DNA of 64,000 nucleotides, from assembly GCA_002633005.1 (NCBI GenBank), contig NMRA01000002.1, positions 1,274,077-1,338,076 of the forward strand, read 5' to 3'. The notes below the pieces were generated by a model, which saw only the letters and a program-made list of their open reading frames with translations, was not told the DNA's origin and ran no database searches. Of this stretch, positions 24,301 through 39,300 are shown piece by piece. Position 1 is the first letter of the stretch. Every line of letters begins with the position of its first letter. The translations under genes and the position numbers were made by a program. Origin of the DNA: Phoronis australis. Lineage: Eukaryota > Phoronida > Phoronidae.

Positions 24301-27300
24301 GTGTAAAACCTCAAAAATTGGAAATATCCATTGTATGAATGCTTTAAATCTTACTTAGAGGAAAGTGGCGCTCTCGCAATTCTTTTTATTGCTTGGTAGT
24401 GTTTGATATATGCTCGTACTCATAGCAGGTATATGGATTGTATCCTCTGGTTCCAAGTAATCACATTTCACATATTTTACCGGTATGCCAGATGTGATGC
24501 TGCAAGCTACTTTCAAACTTCAAGTGTTATGTTCTACCACTTTTTTTGAATTGGAAGTTTTTGTTATGTTTGTTACTGTTTGTCATGGAAATTTGAAGTA
24601 TTTCCATCTGATTGGGTAATCCTTTTTTGTTTTTGTTTTTTATTTTCCATTTAACTATGTCCTGCACCAAAAATCTGAAGCAAGATTGAATAAAGAAGCC
24701 TGCGAATCAGAGTACAATGTGTTTTTTTGTTCCATTTGCAGTTGAATGGGTTTATTCAGTCGCTGCTCAATGGTGCCACCTGGTGTGAAGCGGGCATGAG
24801 GCAGAATTCTTCTTCCATTTCTTACATCTGTACTCACATCAACTTCACAGTACTTGAACAGGAAGCAATGAGTCATCAAGGAGATCTTCTGGCTCCACTA
24901 CAAAGAATGGTGAGTTGACACGGTTCTCTTGACCTATCTTTTCTCTTCCATGTGTGTAATATACATGTTCCAAAAAGTTTCAAATACTTGGATTACTTTT
25001 GTGTCTTTTGTGTCTCCTAAATTCAATTTGATATGATTTTGACATTGTTGAACCAAGCAGTATTAACTCGTTCCATGCGGCCTTGCTGAATGAGGATTTC
25101 TCCTCTTGTCCTCTGGTGTTGTTTTGAAAATCTACTCTATTAATCTCTTTCTTCTTCCAGCTTTCTCCACACCATAATTACACATTCAACATCGACAGTT
25201 TTCTTCAGACCATTATGACTCTGCAGAAACAAACAGAGAGCCTCATTAATTATCTGGTCAATGTATCACAAGGTGGCGTTAACAGCACCAGCATTCAGCT
25301 CTGGCTTGATAGACAGAAGTGGTCGGCCATGTTTGATCGTTTTACTCAGCACATAATTATGGAATACAACAAAACTAGCAGTGCAGGGTATGTTTGTAAA
25401 TTCATGTTGTTAACACTGTAGATAAAGTGTTAAGAGAGTGTAATATATAGGAATGAAAATTTTCCTCAATTCATGTTCAAAGGATAACTCTTAGAATTCA
25501 GACATAATTTGATATTAGTGTAAACTTGTAGCTGAAGACAAAAACAATAATCATTTAATGCAATATGGCTAATTGTCTGGTGCACCAGTGGGTGAATGTG
25601 AATTCTATATTTCCAGGCTAAATAAGATGATCATGGAGGCAGTCAAAAACAGTATAACGCCATTAGTCAACATTACTGAAGTGAATAATGTCTTGTTCCA
25701 AATGAATGGAATGGTCAAGTTCCTGAACGTTGCTATTGATATGGTCAAGGGTGAGTTCTGCATAATCACAGGGCACTTGTCCCAGTCAATCTTTATCTCG
25801 GTCTTCATCACATGCCTGTCTTCGACTCAATCTGAATCTCACTCTTCGTGACATGTCAGTCTGTGACTCAACCTTTACCTCAGTCTTCATCACTCGTCAG
25901 TCCGACTGTTCTTTGATTTTAACAAATTTGAAATGATTTTTATAGGTAATAACATTTTTAGCTTTATGTGGCTGTAAACTGGCATTCGGTGGAATAAACT
26001 AACTTTATTTGGACTACTAACTGCTATAAAACTTGCTTCAATTTGTTCACTACTCAATGATTTTTGGTCCTACAAAAAACTCGCAGTTCGTTATTGGTCG
26101 AGAATGTACTCGGTGGATAGAATGGCACGACATAACAAGTCAACTTGTGGAGCCTCGTCTTGAGCAATAACAAGCCTAATTTTTCTAAGGAACAATTTGA
26201 GACCAATTTTATATCAGTGAGTCGTCTAAATAAAAAGTTGGATTTTGGGAAAGAAGGTGGGTTTAATAGTTGCTTTAAAGTACAGTGTATGGAAAGTGAT
26301 ATTTTCTCTTTCTCAACATTTATTAAATACTGATTTCATTTCTGGCCAAATTATTACTCATCAGATTCAGTTGGACACATCTCAACTTTAAGCCTACGTC
26401 GGTTTACTTACTGTTGGCAGCAGTCATATGTCTTAATTTTAATCCACAGATCCGCGAGACCCGCTTAAGATGTTTGACTACACGGTGGAGTTCAAGAAAC
26501 TTATAGACCTGTTAGACCAATCTCCTGAGATAGTGGAGGCACTTTTGTATACACTAACTGATCCTTTGAAGGTAAGAACCAGGGACTGCATTTCATTTGC
26601 CTTGCATGCATCTTCGGTAAAATTTTTTCAGTTTGGGCACAGCATGGTGTACAGGTGTAATTTCATCTCGTGAAACTGCTCAACAAAAATAACATAATGT
26701 CAGAAAAATTTACTTTGCTTTTAGCATGGTTTGTATGATGTTGCTATTACCAAACATTTGGTATTAGAAAGGGTTATCGAATACAAGCAAGCAAATATAA
26801 CACACCATGAAGACTTCACTGCCGTGGATGGCTGTCTTCCCCCGAATGTTCAGTTGTGTAGACTGACGCTAGGAGGTGTGCTAACAGCCAGTACCTGGTT
26901 GTATATACAGCACACCTCCTAGTGGCAATCTATGCAACTGATCATTTGGGTAAGGCAGCCATCCATGGCTCTCGAACATCTTAATGGTGAGATATATTTG
27001 CCTACCTGTGTTTGATAACCCTTTCTATTATGGATATTTACCAAGTTCACGAACATTTTTCGTCATTAAAATTAGGTAGTATTTTGAGCATTTGTATTTT
27101 TACGATTTTAGCAATCTTTTTGTCCCAAATTTAATTTGACGGTATTGCAAAATAGCCATTTTGTGATGTAGTGGCAACATAGGCTTTATCAGGTACTCGG
27201 GGTTAGATTATTGTGGTGGGCTGTTGTATAATAAAATGTAATAACAAATGATGTTTTGTCGTGAACAACAGTCATAGGTGAATGTTAAAAAACTAAATAA

Positions 27301-30300
27301 TAACTTGTGATAAGGTTGTATCACCTTTGACCCACAATCCTGTTACAGTTGATGAAGTTTATTGATGCTGCGGCCACCAACCAGTTGTGTAATAGCAGCA
27401 CCACTGAGGATTACGTAACACGTGTACCAGGCTCTTCTCTTGACACCAATGCTGTGAAACAGACCCTGTGTACCATCAACTATACGGCCATTCCCCTGGA
27501 GCTGATGAATGACCCGACAGGATTGAAACTCATTGAACACATACAGGGACTGGTGAGTGGCTTGTCTTTCTTCTGCTCATCATTTATTTGCACCTTATTG
27601 CGTTCATCCCTTCCTCATTTTTCTTCAAAGTAAAGGCTTGCTAAGCATTGAACTTTTCGTTTATTAAAAATGTGGTTGATCGTGGATTATATTATTGTTT
27701 GATTTTATTCCTTCCCTGAATTCTCTCAAGTACCAACATGAGATATAGATAGACACGCGCAGACTGAGCCATGAATTCAGACTGAAATAAATTTTAATTT
27801 TTCTCTCGATCTTCCATGATGGCTGGTCCGCTTACAAACAACTCTTATGCTCTGCCATTATAGCCATTGTTGTAGTAAATGACCTCTGTTTGTTGTCTCC
27901 CTTCTTATTTGTCGTGGGAGTAGTTTTACTGGACCAGGTGCACTGTGCTGCCACGGGATGCATTACATCTACTGTGACATGATGACACTATAACACTTTT
28001 GCTTGTAGTGGGACCCATCTGTTGTGAAGAAAGTTAATCTGGATATGTTCCTCAGTGACATCAACACCCTGATCACTACAGTCACCCATCTGTCCAGCGG
28101 TGGTATCACCACCATCTCCTTCAACATGACCACGCCCCGCTGGCTGAATGAGACCCGTTGGGCTGCCATCTTTGGTCAATTCTGGACCCAGCTCCAGGCT
28201 CGGATGAACGTGACGGCTAATGGAGAGAACTTGCTGGTCTGGTTACATGTTCTGGAGAACACATGGTTGAAGAACCAGCCTGGTTACCAGCAGTTCAATG
28301 GAGCCATGAACACCATGTCGGCCATCTTGGACGTGGTGTTGGAAAAACTGTCTGCCATCAATGGTTTGTAATGATAATTTTACATTTTCCAATTTCTGCC
28401 ACATTTCAGTTGCTGGCTATAGAGGTGATATTTTCATCTCTGTTCTGAGTGCTTTTGCTGAATATGTATGGTGCACTATTCATAATTACGACGGTGTATT
28501 GAAGTTAAAATCCAGAGGCTGTTAACTGTGTCAAAATTGTAAAAACCCTGAAAACTGCAAAATGTAAAATTTGCTGTCTATCAATAATACCTCCAACAGT
28601 AGTTTTTCTGCAGTCAAACAGCATTATGGACTGTTGTTATTCTTAATTGTTTGAAATGATTAAGTTTTGGAGACTGGTCTTCTGTTTTAAGCTCATGCAC
28701 TTTTCTTACATGAGCTGATCAGTGTATCTTAAGTTCTGTTTTCCTTGTTCTAACAATAAGTGGTTCTGATACCTGTTACAGGCTCGTATGCTCAGCTGAC
28801 TGATCTAGTCCAGTCTTCACCTCAGATGGTCAAACTTCTGGAGATGATCAATAAGTCACCGGACATTGTGCAGATACTGATGTACTCTCTAAGCACTGAG
28901 AAGGTACTAGCTAAATTTGACTAAGCTTGGTTGATCTTAAATAGGGTGTCACCTTATTTGACAAATTTCTCTGAGCTCGAATTTCCTTGCTTCATTATTA
29001 GCCATTAACCAATTAGCTTGAACAGGACTGTTGAGCTTTGAAAACCTTGCTACTCCTTGGTAGCCATTGTTTTGCAAGTTTGAATAAAATTGCCGACCAT
29101 TACCCTAATTATCCAAGCAAACCTTGTTTTCTTACTCACTGGGGATCAAAATCAATGTATCCTAGATTGTATCCACATATGACAAAGTAGCTTGTGAGGT
29201 GCACTTGTGTGCACTAAAGTAGAAACATCTGTTAAGTTGTAGCAGATAATGCACCCATTTTATGGAACCTTGAATGAGGCTGGCCCAAAAAGCTTGAATA
29301 ATATTTGTCAAGGTTGTATAATATTGTCCAAGCTTCAGTGATATTGCCCAAGTTTGAATAAGATTGTCCAAACTTGAGTAAGGTGGTATATTTTTTGCTT
29401 GTTTAATCTTTCCAGTAAATATCATCCAGGCTTGATGAATTGTTTGCTGTGCACCTGATGTTAGGATTAATGTACTAGTAATGTACTAGTCACCTTACCA
29501 GCATTTGAATTTGCATCTTGTGTTGCTTCTGATGCATCTATACCTTATTTCTTATTGTGTCACTAATCCTAACATTCCAATGTCTACGGTTCAGTAGTAT
29601 TATTTCGCCGATGATACATTAATCCCACTATGTGCTCTTCTGTCTATAGTTTTTGCCACTCTACCAAAGGACCAACGTCACGCAGCTGTTGGCCGAGATG
29701 TGTGTCCCCACCAAACTCTCCCCACCGTACCCTGTGCCACATATCAACATCAAAGATTACCTCACTCTGCCACCTGGGTCTAACATCAATATCGATGAAC
29801 TTCTGGCCCAGTTTTGTAACGTGGACTTCGCGGTGTTGGTCAGTGAAGCAATGACAGAGTTTGACATTCAGAATATCCGAACACAGGTACGTGCCTCATG
29901 TCTGTTTACCGATTGATCTTAAACTGAGAATGTTATTCAGGCAGTAGCTGATTGATAACTTGTTGTTTTTTCAATTTGACCAGGTGTGTCACAGCAGTAG
30001 AATGATGTTAATTAGAATGATATCCAGACAATTTGATTTGGGCACTTATTTTTCAGGTTATTTTGTGTTGTGTTGTTTTACCTGGAAGATCTCTTCTGCT
30101 TGCAGATTAACAATCCTGCGCCTACCAACTGGACTGTCATTACCCAACAGATCACGCAACTGTCGGCCATTATTACAGGCTGGGTGAAAAACCCACCAAA
30201 CTTCCCTCTTGACCATAGGTGGATGAACGCCACTATCTGGCTTGACATTCTGTCGCGGTACGCTGCCAGTCAAAACAATCCACAGGAGATTGTCATGAAG

Positions 30301-33300
30301 TGAGTACACAAACTTATCGCAATGTGTTCCTCATAACCAATCACCTTCAAGCACAACTCAGCATCGGATAATAACACACTATCAGACAATATGAGTTCAC
30401 GAGTATCACGATTGAATGAATGTGTGGTCACTAGTCCAAGTTGTTTTTGATCAGGAAAATGGTGTGTACATAATTTTTTATTTTGTAATAGTGTACCAGC
30501 CTAATTTGTGCTCGTTTGATTGATGAATAACTCAGAAGCAATATGAAGTAGCAAGTTCCAACTTTACCACGTCATTGTCTTAATTGCCTTGTCTACAACG
30601 CATGTTCACCTTTCTCTTTTACAGCCTGGGTAAAGTACTGTACATGTTGGAGCCTCTGTTTGCCAACAATACTGATGTCCAGCGGTTACTGTATGTGGTC
30701 GATACGCTTCAACAGGTTGTCACGCAGCACCTCAAGGTGTACCCAGGTCAGAACCTGACTCTGGCCTCGCTGTTGAGCGACACTCCCCAGTTGTTGACCT
30801 ACATACGCCAGTCGTTGGCTCTCGGTGCTGACGTCCAGGAAGTGTTGTTACATGCCGTCATCAAGCGACCAGCTGAACTCAGCAAGCTGGCTGCCATGCC
30901 CAACCCATGGTATACCTTGTGTGAAGCTGTTCCGGCCTATGATATTGCCACCGTCTTTGTCCTGCCAGACCACGTCAATGCGTCTGCTGTTCGGGATCTC
31001 ATCTGTAAGACTAACATGACTGCGATATCTATGGAGTTGATGAATAAGCTTGGCCTAGCCTCTGTCATTGCTAAACTCTCTAGCGGACAGGAAGTGAGAA
31101 CCGACCTGAGACAAGTGCTTACAAACTCTCAGGAATTGTACGGTGCCATCAGTGCGTTGATTACTAATCCACCGACGTTCGTCACATCGTCGCTGGAGAT
31201 CAACATCACTGCCTATGAACACGTGTACAAGCGATTCCTGGAAGCTGTCAATTTTACTAACGCTGAGTACTACCGTGACATGATTGCAAACTTGGAGATT
31301 ACTCTAAGAAACATTCCAGGTAAGGCAGGTTAACAAAACATGAATGTCCAAATTAAATAAAAAATCAACTGATGTTTCAGATCTTTTAAGTTTCTCAACT
31401 TTTGATGCATGAAAAATTCCCAGGTCAAAATTTGAAATATCAGGTTGTAATCCCTGTCGACAAATAGTTCCTGAAATTGTTGCACCAGGCACTGTATTTC
31501 AATTTTCATCAGGTTCTTGGTTGATTTTTTTTGTTTTATTAGCTTGCTCTGTCTTGCAAACATCAAAGTTTTAAGTTTATATGGTTGTGAACATGTTAAC
31601 CTACTTGAATCATTCGTCTTTGGATTAAGTTTGTAAATTGATTTCCAGTTCAGCAATTGAGCTGGAAATAGAACCCATGCGGGCATCTTGATCCATGTGT
31701 CGCCCTTTGTAGTTGCTGACTTGGCACTTTTAGTGTCGAGTGTTAGGCAACACAGGTCTGTTTTTGTTAAAAATACCTTCAGCAAAGGTTATGGAAGATA
31801 GATAATTGTAAAATTACGTTATTTGGAAGAATTTCAGATTTATTCAGACTGTTATAATAGTATAGATGATAAATTCCATTAATTATTGTATTTATCCACT
31901 ATATTTGCTTTATTATTTTGAATGAAATAAAAATGAAATCAATTTTTTGATGAAATGTAATTTAAATTTTCCTCTAAGTAAATCCAGAAAAAAATGCCAC
32001 TTTCTCTTTTGAACCAATTTTTAGTGCATTTCATGCGAATCAATCACATAACAAGCACAGATACCACAGGTACATGACTTATTCCCCCTTGTTACTCTGC
32101 AGGTGCGTGGGAAGCAGTCAAAGGTCAACTTCTGCCAGCCAAAATCATGGTGGACTATATGACCAGCCTTTTGTCTCGTATCCAGCCACAAGAGGGCGTC
32201 ATCAACCTGGCCAGTCTCTTTCGTAACCCAAACCGTGTGGTGGACATTATGAACATGGCCTTCAACCTTGGTCCAGACTTTGTGAACGCTATCATGTCCA
32301 CTTACCTGAAGCCCATAAAGGTACGGAGTGGTCCGTTCAAATTTATCGCAGATTGTCGGCTATAAGGAATTCACTTTCATTAGTTTTCAAATTTATCTGG
32401 ATTTTTTTCTTTTCACTATTAGCATGGGAGGAGAGCTATACTTAAAATTATATTTGTTTTCAACATTTTTGTGCATGTTTTTCAGGCACCGTTTATTGTT
32501 GATTGTGATTTGATCAGTGTCATGTGGTTTGAATTTTTTTTTTCATGAATAATTAATAGATTGTGTTGTATTTGCTCTTTATTTAGACTGTTTGATTTTA
32601 TTTGTCTTTTTAGCTGCCACAAGGCAGTGGAAAACAAAAGATTGGTTACTAATTGAATGTAAACAACAATTTGTTTCATCATTTTGTTGTCAGTGTGATG
32701 TATTATAACCTAATTGATGATGTTTTTAATTTTGTTTACAGGTTGTTGAGTTTGCCTTGCTGAAACCGTCCGAAATGCAGGCAGTCATGTGTAGTAAAGA
32801 ACGCATGTCCTACTACATCCAGTTTCATTCTTCATTCAATGTCAGTTATGCTGTCAAGGCACTGTGTGGTCTCAATGCCACAAAGATGGTTGAACAACTC
32901 TCCAGCGAGTTCAACATTAACAGTCTTCTGGCTCAGGTAGTAATTAATACGTTTCCTCGTATTGAGCAATTCTTAAAAGGCAGTTTATTGTGTAGTAGTG
33001 CATGGGTCTCACAGTCTGAAAGTCAAGTGTTTAAACGAAGCCAAGGAGCCAGACAGTTTCATTTCGACAGTTGTTAGCTTTTGTAACATGTCAAATCATA
33101 TGATCTACCTAATTGAGACAATAGTCATAATTTATGAAAAATGTGTATGCATATTTGAAGCAGTATTTTAAAAATGTTCAAGACAACATTGTAGTGTTTT
33201 TGTGTGTTTTTTCTTGAAGTGAAGTCTGTTAGCGCGTCTGTTTACCATCTCTATTCCACATTTTCCACAGTTGACCAATTTGAACCAGTCATTCAGTCTC

Positions 33301-36300
33301 CAGTCATACCTCGACAGTTACAACACTTACAGTGGATTACTGACGCAGCTGTTCATGGCCACAGATGTCTACTTCAAGGACACTGACTTGGCCCAGTTGT
33401 TCAACTACACCCCTCCTGCTGACCAGTCCAACTTGTTGGCATTTGTCCAGAATTTACCACAAGCCTCTGTGGAATCGTAGGTGTCTTAGTTTAAATGAAA
33501 CAGTGCTCACTTAAAATGGGTGAAGTAACAAGTTTATAATAACACAGAACACGTAATTTAGTGTGATGACTCTGACTATTTGACAATAGCAATGATGGAA
33601 ATCACCTCTCGTGATATCTGTTAAGCCGTGGCAAAGTTTAGCATCCGAGAACAGTAATATGTTCTGTGAGTTGTGTGAGTATACTCATCTCACTGATATC
33701 ATTTTCTTGGCCCATGCATTTATGGAACTATGTGCTCTGTGTTTCCTTCAAATTGAATTATGGATAACTCTGAGACAAGGCTTCATGGCTTTGCTGAATG
33801 TTTACTAACACAAGTCAATTAGATGTTGAGTATTTATAAACAGTATTTGCAGCAGTCCGTATTAGTTGTGCCTTGTGAGAGATTACTGTGTTCTTAATGT
33901 TTTCACTGAACATGTACAGAAAATAAATATGTGAACCATCATCTCCGTCAACACAGGAAATGAAGAGGATGTGTCATTAATTATGATACAAAATGCAAAA
34001 CATTTCGTTGCCAAGTTACGTATATCTCACATTGTCTTCTGTTGTTAACAGACTAGCATCAATGCTTCAACAGCTGATGCCAATGGTTGAACAGATGGAC
34101 TGGTGGAAGGAAGTCAGACCACACTTGGACGTGCTCAACATTCTGGTGGACACCATCAACAACAAACTGGATGCCATTGCTCCGTACAGTAAGTTTGCCG
34201 TATCCTGACACCTGCTTACAAGTTTGTTCAGCATTGTCTTTTATCGGTTTGTAACATTTTCATGATGCCTGTGAGAGCTTCCATGATGGTCGTTCTGCCA
34301 AGTGGGAGTTGAAATGTAGAAGTTCTTCCATTTAGTGGCAACAGAAGATTTGTACACGAATTCTGCTGATTGACTTTCTCATTCACAACCTTAAAAGACA
34401 AAATTCTGTTCGTCAGTGTTTTAACTGCAAAATTTCCCAGTTGAAGTTATGACAAAATACTATTCCCTGATAGCCTATTGATTTGTGGAGGTGTTACCTT
34501 TTAAAGTGCCTGAATTATCCCCTTGATCATAACTTTTGCGCAGATATTTATATCTAAATCATTCTGTTTCTGAAACTATCAGATGTTCAAAGCATAAAAT
34601 TATATTAAAGATTTAATGTGTTTTTATTTTGTATTGACTTGTTATAGCCCCATCTTGTTAGCTGGTTTGTCCTTCTATGCAAGTTTAGGTTCCCTAGCAC
34701 TAGTCTTGTGTCATGTGTCACTTGTCGTTTCAGGGCTCAACATGACATTGGAGTCTGTTCTACCCAATTCTCATCAACTGAGGAGGTTCATTGAGAGAAA
34801 CTTTGGCCTTGCTCCTGAACTTGTGCAGGCTGTTATGTATGCTAGAATTGACTCTGCTAAGGTAAGTCCGTGCACTAGTCACAACAGCCAAAAGTTTTCC
34901 ATTACTAGCAGTATTGCTATCATATTTGAGTGAGTGTTATGTGCACGTGTTTGTTGGTATCTGTAGCTGTACTTTTCGTCGGGGATATGCCAATTGTTGA
35001 ACTTTGGCAAAACCACAGTGTCTGAATTTGATAGAACAGATTTTACATAATATATTGTTATGAATAGCATGAGATGTGGTTACACAACATAACATGACAC
35101 AATTCATTGTAGTTTGGCTTGTTCAGGTTATTGAACGTTCTATCTCACTTTGTAATTTGGCTTGTTCAGATTTTTGAACGTTTTATTTCGCATTGTAGTT
35201 TGGCTCATCAGGTTATTGAATGTTCTATCTCACGTTGTAGTTTGGCTTGTTCAGGTTATTGAATTTTCTGTCTCTCATTGTAGCTGGGTAAAGTTAAGTC
35301 TCCGACTGATCTCTTCTGCACCGATGTTCTAAGTTACCCGTGGTTCACCAACGAGACAGCGATAAAGGAAGTTCTGTGTAATGTCAACTACATGGCATTG
35401 TGGGAAGAAATTAAGGTCCAGCTCAACTACGAAGCCATTGTAAACCAGGTAATATTAGTTATCATGTTAGGTCATCCTTCATACGTAATTTTCAGTTGAG
35501 TGATTCTTGCTTCGTGCTCCTGTTGTATCCAGTGCTTGATAAGTCTAGAGCAAATTTCACATTCTCTTAGTCAATGTCTTTTTTGCCCAGCTAAACCGTG
35601 CGAGGACCAATGCCACCTTACCTCCATTCAATTGGACCACAACTCTGGCTAACATGCGGGACCTTGCCATTGACCTTGGGGCCTTGTTCACCAACTTCAC
35701 AGTGCCACCTTTGGACAAATTCTTTGGCTATGAGGGTAACTTCACAGCGTGGATCATTAAAATGGAGACGGCCTATCTCCAGCCTAGCATGACGCTGGAG
35801 GACTTACCCAAAGTGTGAGTAATCTGTCTGGCAACTCGTCTTTATTTTTTGGAAGACGACCACTGCATTGTGGCATTGGAACTCTTCTAATTCAATACAA
35901 AAGAAAAATCTGCCATGCTGCAGAGTTAATGTGTTGTAGATATTTATGTTCCGTAAGGCTGTCCACCATTAGCGCTGTCAACAGATATTATGTCATGTAA
36001 CTTATTGCTGTCCACCAGGAGAGCTGTCAACAAGTAATGTGTCATTTAACACATTGTTGTCCACCAGGAGCGTTGTAGACAAATACTATATCATGCAACA
36101 TAATGCTGTCCACCATTAGAGCTGTCAACAGACACTGTGTCTAGTTTTCATGACTATTGTTGTTAACTGTTGATAAACAACTTTAACTGGCTTACTCAAC
36201 TACTTTTCTCTTTTCATAGACTGGCTGGCACCCTTGACTCCCTATCTCCACTACTAGAGAGCTCCGTCACTGGCCGCAGTCTGCTGGCCATGTATAAACA

Positions 36301-39300
36301 ATATTCACTAATGCTGGATATTGTGCACAGACGTCTCAAGGACTTGCAGGGTAAGGGTGTGCATATTTGGTAGCATTTATTTGGATAAATTTGAAACTAA
36401 GCATTCAGTTTTAATTGATCAAGCACACTATTCTTGAAGTATAGTGCTTGTAAAAGAGAAGCCCTTGAAATCATGGTCACTTAACTGTTTTTTTGGAGTG
36501 CAATTGCAATTTCAACATATATGTTTCTATCTTTGATTTCCTGATTTGCCTCTAATCAAAGTCCTCATATGTTTGCTCAGGCCAGCAGTCTCACAGGTCG
36601 CTAGCATTCACGCTATACCGTTCATCTAGTATCTGAAAAATCACATGAAACTATGTTTTTAGGTTCAACTATCAGCCTGGACTCGCTGCTGGTAAATGCG
36701 ACTCACGTCAAGTCATTGCTCAAGGCAACACTAGGTGTCAGTCCGTCTGTCGTTGAGACGTTACTCCTGTCTCAACCTCGGCTAGACAAACTCACTGTAC
36801 TTCTGTCGGCCAAAGATCCTTTTGCTCTCCTCTGCAACTCGTCATTCAGCTTTGTGGAGCTTCCGCCCAACGCTGACATGAATGTGACTCAGTTGTACCG
36901 AGCACTGTGTTCTGTCAATGTTACGATCATCGTTAAAGAGCTCATGGCTCAGCTGGACATCCACCGCTTCATGGAGGAGGTACGGTTCAATCAAATTTTA
37001 AAAAGTAACTAGTACTTTATGACTGTCCTATCAGACAAATATGCACTTACAGTCGTGAGGTTCAGTGTAGTGTTAGTACTGCAATTGGTGAGTTTTCAGG
37101 AACTAGTTAAACACTCTTGATTCTACCACTCCTTCACCTGTACTTACTAGACAAATCATATAGTCTTCAATAATCAGATCATCTGAAAGTTACATTTTAT
37201 CAAGTTTGGTCGTCTGAAAGGTTCACTTGCAACATCGATTCAATGTCATTTAACAGTTGGCACCTTGCTACCTCAAGAATCACAAAATCTGTTTATTCTA
37301 ATTAAAGTGAATCGGTGTTTTATTTTTGTTACCAGTCTCTGCTTATTACCATAAACTGACAGAGTCACTAATGCCAAGATTTTAGATTTGACATTTAATT
37401 TACTTGTGAGGAAAATAATTATCAAGTCAGTTGTGCTTGTTTCACAATTTTGTCAGAGATAACAAATAAATCTCTTTCTTTTCCCAGATGTCACGCATTA
37501 ACAGTCTCGTACCTCAGCTCAACAAATCCATGAGCGTCGACTGGTCTACAGCTATCCAGTCTGTCATGGACATTAACAAGATAATCGCTGAAATGGTGAC
37601 CAAACCGCCCCCTATCGACCCAGCACTTATTGAACTGTTCAACTTTGATAAGTATCTGCCGGCATTGCAAAAGTTCATTGCGCACTACCAGAAAACGCTG
37701 CAGACAAACATGGATCTGAATGAGTAAGTGCTCGCTTCAGGAAGCTTTGTGTGCTATGTACGGTAAACTCTCACCGATTTAGAGCACAATATGGCCGACA
37801 AGTGAAATTAATTTTTTTCATTGTTTTCTTAAGAGGCAGATTGAGCACCAATTAAGTGCTTTACCATTTTGAAAGATTGTTACCATAGTTACCATCCGAT
37901 GATGATGATGATGTATGCAAAACTGTAGGTATCTATAGTAATGTTAGAAGCTTATGGAAATGAATAAATACCAATTTTGTTCAAAATTGAAGGGATTTTA
38001 CTGTAATTGAGCGAATAAGCTGATGATCTTCCCTAAAGATTTTCTACAATTTCGCATTAATTCTATAGAGGCCAATCTTTTGCACAAATCAAATTTCAAG
38101 CAGTCTTGATTTGAATATTTAATAAACAATGAATAAATTATGTATCTTTTATGATTTACGAACACAAAGTTTCACTTAATGTATTACAAACAACCTGTTT
38201 TTGACATTACAGTTTTCTACAAATCTTGATACCTGTGAGAAAAATGCCTTCCGTGTATTTATTTGTGTTTGAGAATATTAATTCTTATGGCCATTCTTTT
38301 CACAGACTGGCCAAGATTTTCGATTCCCTAACTCCTTTACTGAAGAGCACAAGTTTTGGCAAGGACATGCTCAAGTCTCTGCAGATTGCCAACCTCATCC
38401 TGGAGAATGTCAATTACAGGATAGACAAGTTCTCAAGTAAGACTGTTAGTCAATTGCAGGAACGATAAGTTCTCAAGTAGATCTATAAACAAAGTACTAG
38501 TCATAGCTACTAACAATTCATTGTGTTACTGTATACCAACACAGTGCTGGTCACACTAACAATTCACTGTGTTACTGTATACCAACACAGTGCTGGTCAC
38601 ACTAACAATTCACTGTGTTACTGTATACCAACACAGTGCTGGTCACACTAACAATTCATTGTGTTACTGTATACCAACACAGTGCTGGTCACACTAACAA
38701 TTCACTGTGTTACTGTATACCAACACAGTGCTGGTCACACTAACAATTCACTGTGTTACTGTATACCAACACAGTGCTGGTCACACTAACAATTCATTGT
38801 GTTACTGTATACCAACACAGTGCTGGTCACACTAACAATTCACTGTGTTATCGGAAACCATCACACCACTGATCGTTACATACGGTTTACTCGTTTTGCA
38901 GACTCGCCAGTTTCTCTGCAAACTTTGCTTGGCAATGGCACCCGACTGAGTCACTTCCTGGAAACGTCGTTGAAACTGGCACCAGAGGTCATCAGTGCTC
39001 TGCTGCAGGCTAACATCAAACCGTCAAAGGTACCTTTCATTTCTACAATAATGACTCCACCACAGTAAACTGTACCGTTGGTAACTCTGATCAGCCATGG
39101 TCATTGCCATCAGAAATAAAATGATATTGAAGCCACAATAAGCCATATTCTGTTTTAAAACATCTACTTCCTTCAGAGGTGTATGTGCTCTTTCATAGCA
39201 ATGTGACTGGATTTTTATCCTTTGTTTCAATTGAGATTGGTTACAGTAAATTGTTTGGAATTTCAATGATGGCCGTACTGCCTTGAGGACTGAAACTAAC

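Noticed and set aside
30584-31333. Stand-alone 249-residue gene starting at 30584
   Set aside because: The open frame is exon 46; its apparent start is intronic, and both ends have splice sites in the phases expected from neighbouring exons.
31330-31785. Minus-strand 151-residue open frame
   Set aside because: It is Lys/Leu/Ser/Thr-rich, lies wholly in an intron and shows no recognisable domain.
38509-38850. CRISPR-like array
   Set aside because: The 46-base units are contiguous tandem copies without variable spacers, and the genome is eukaryotic.
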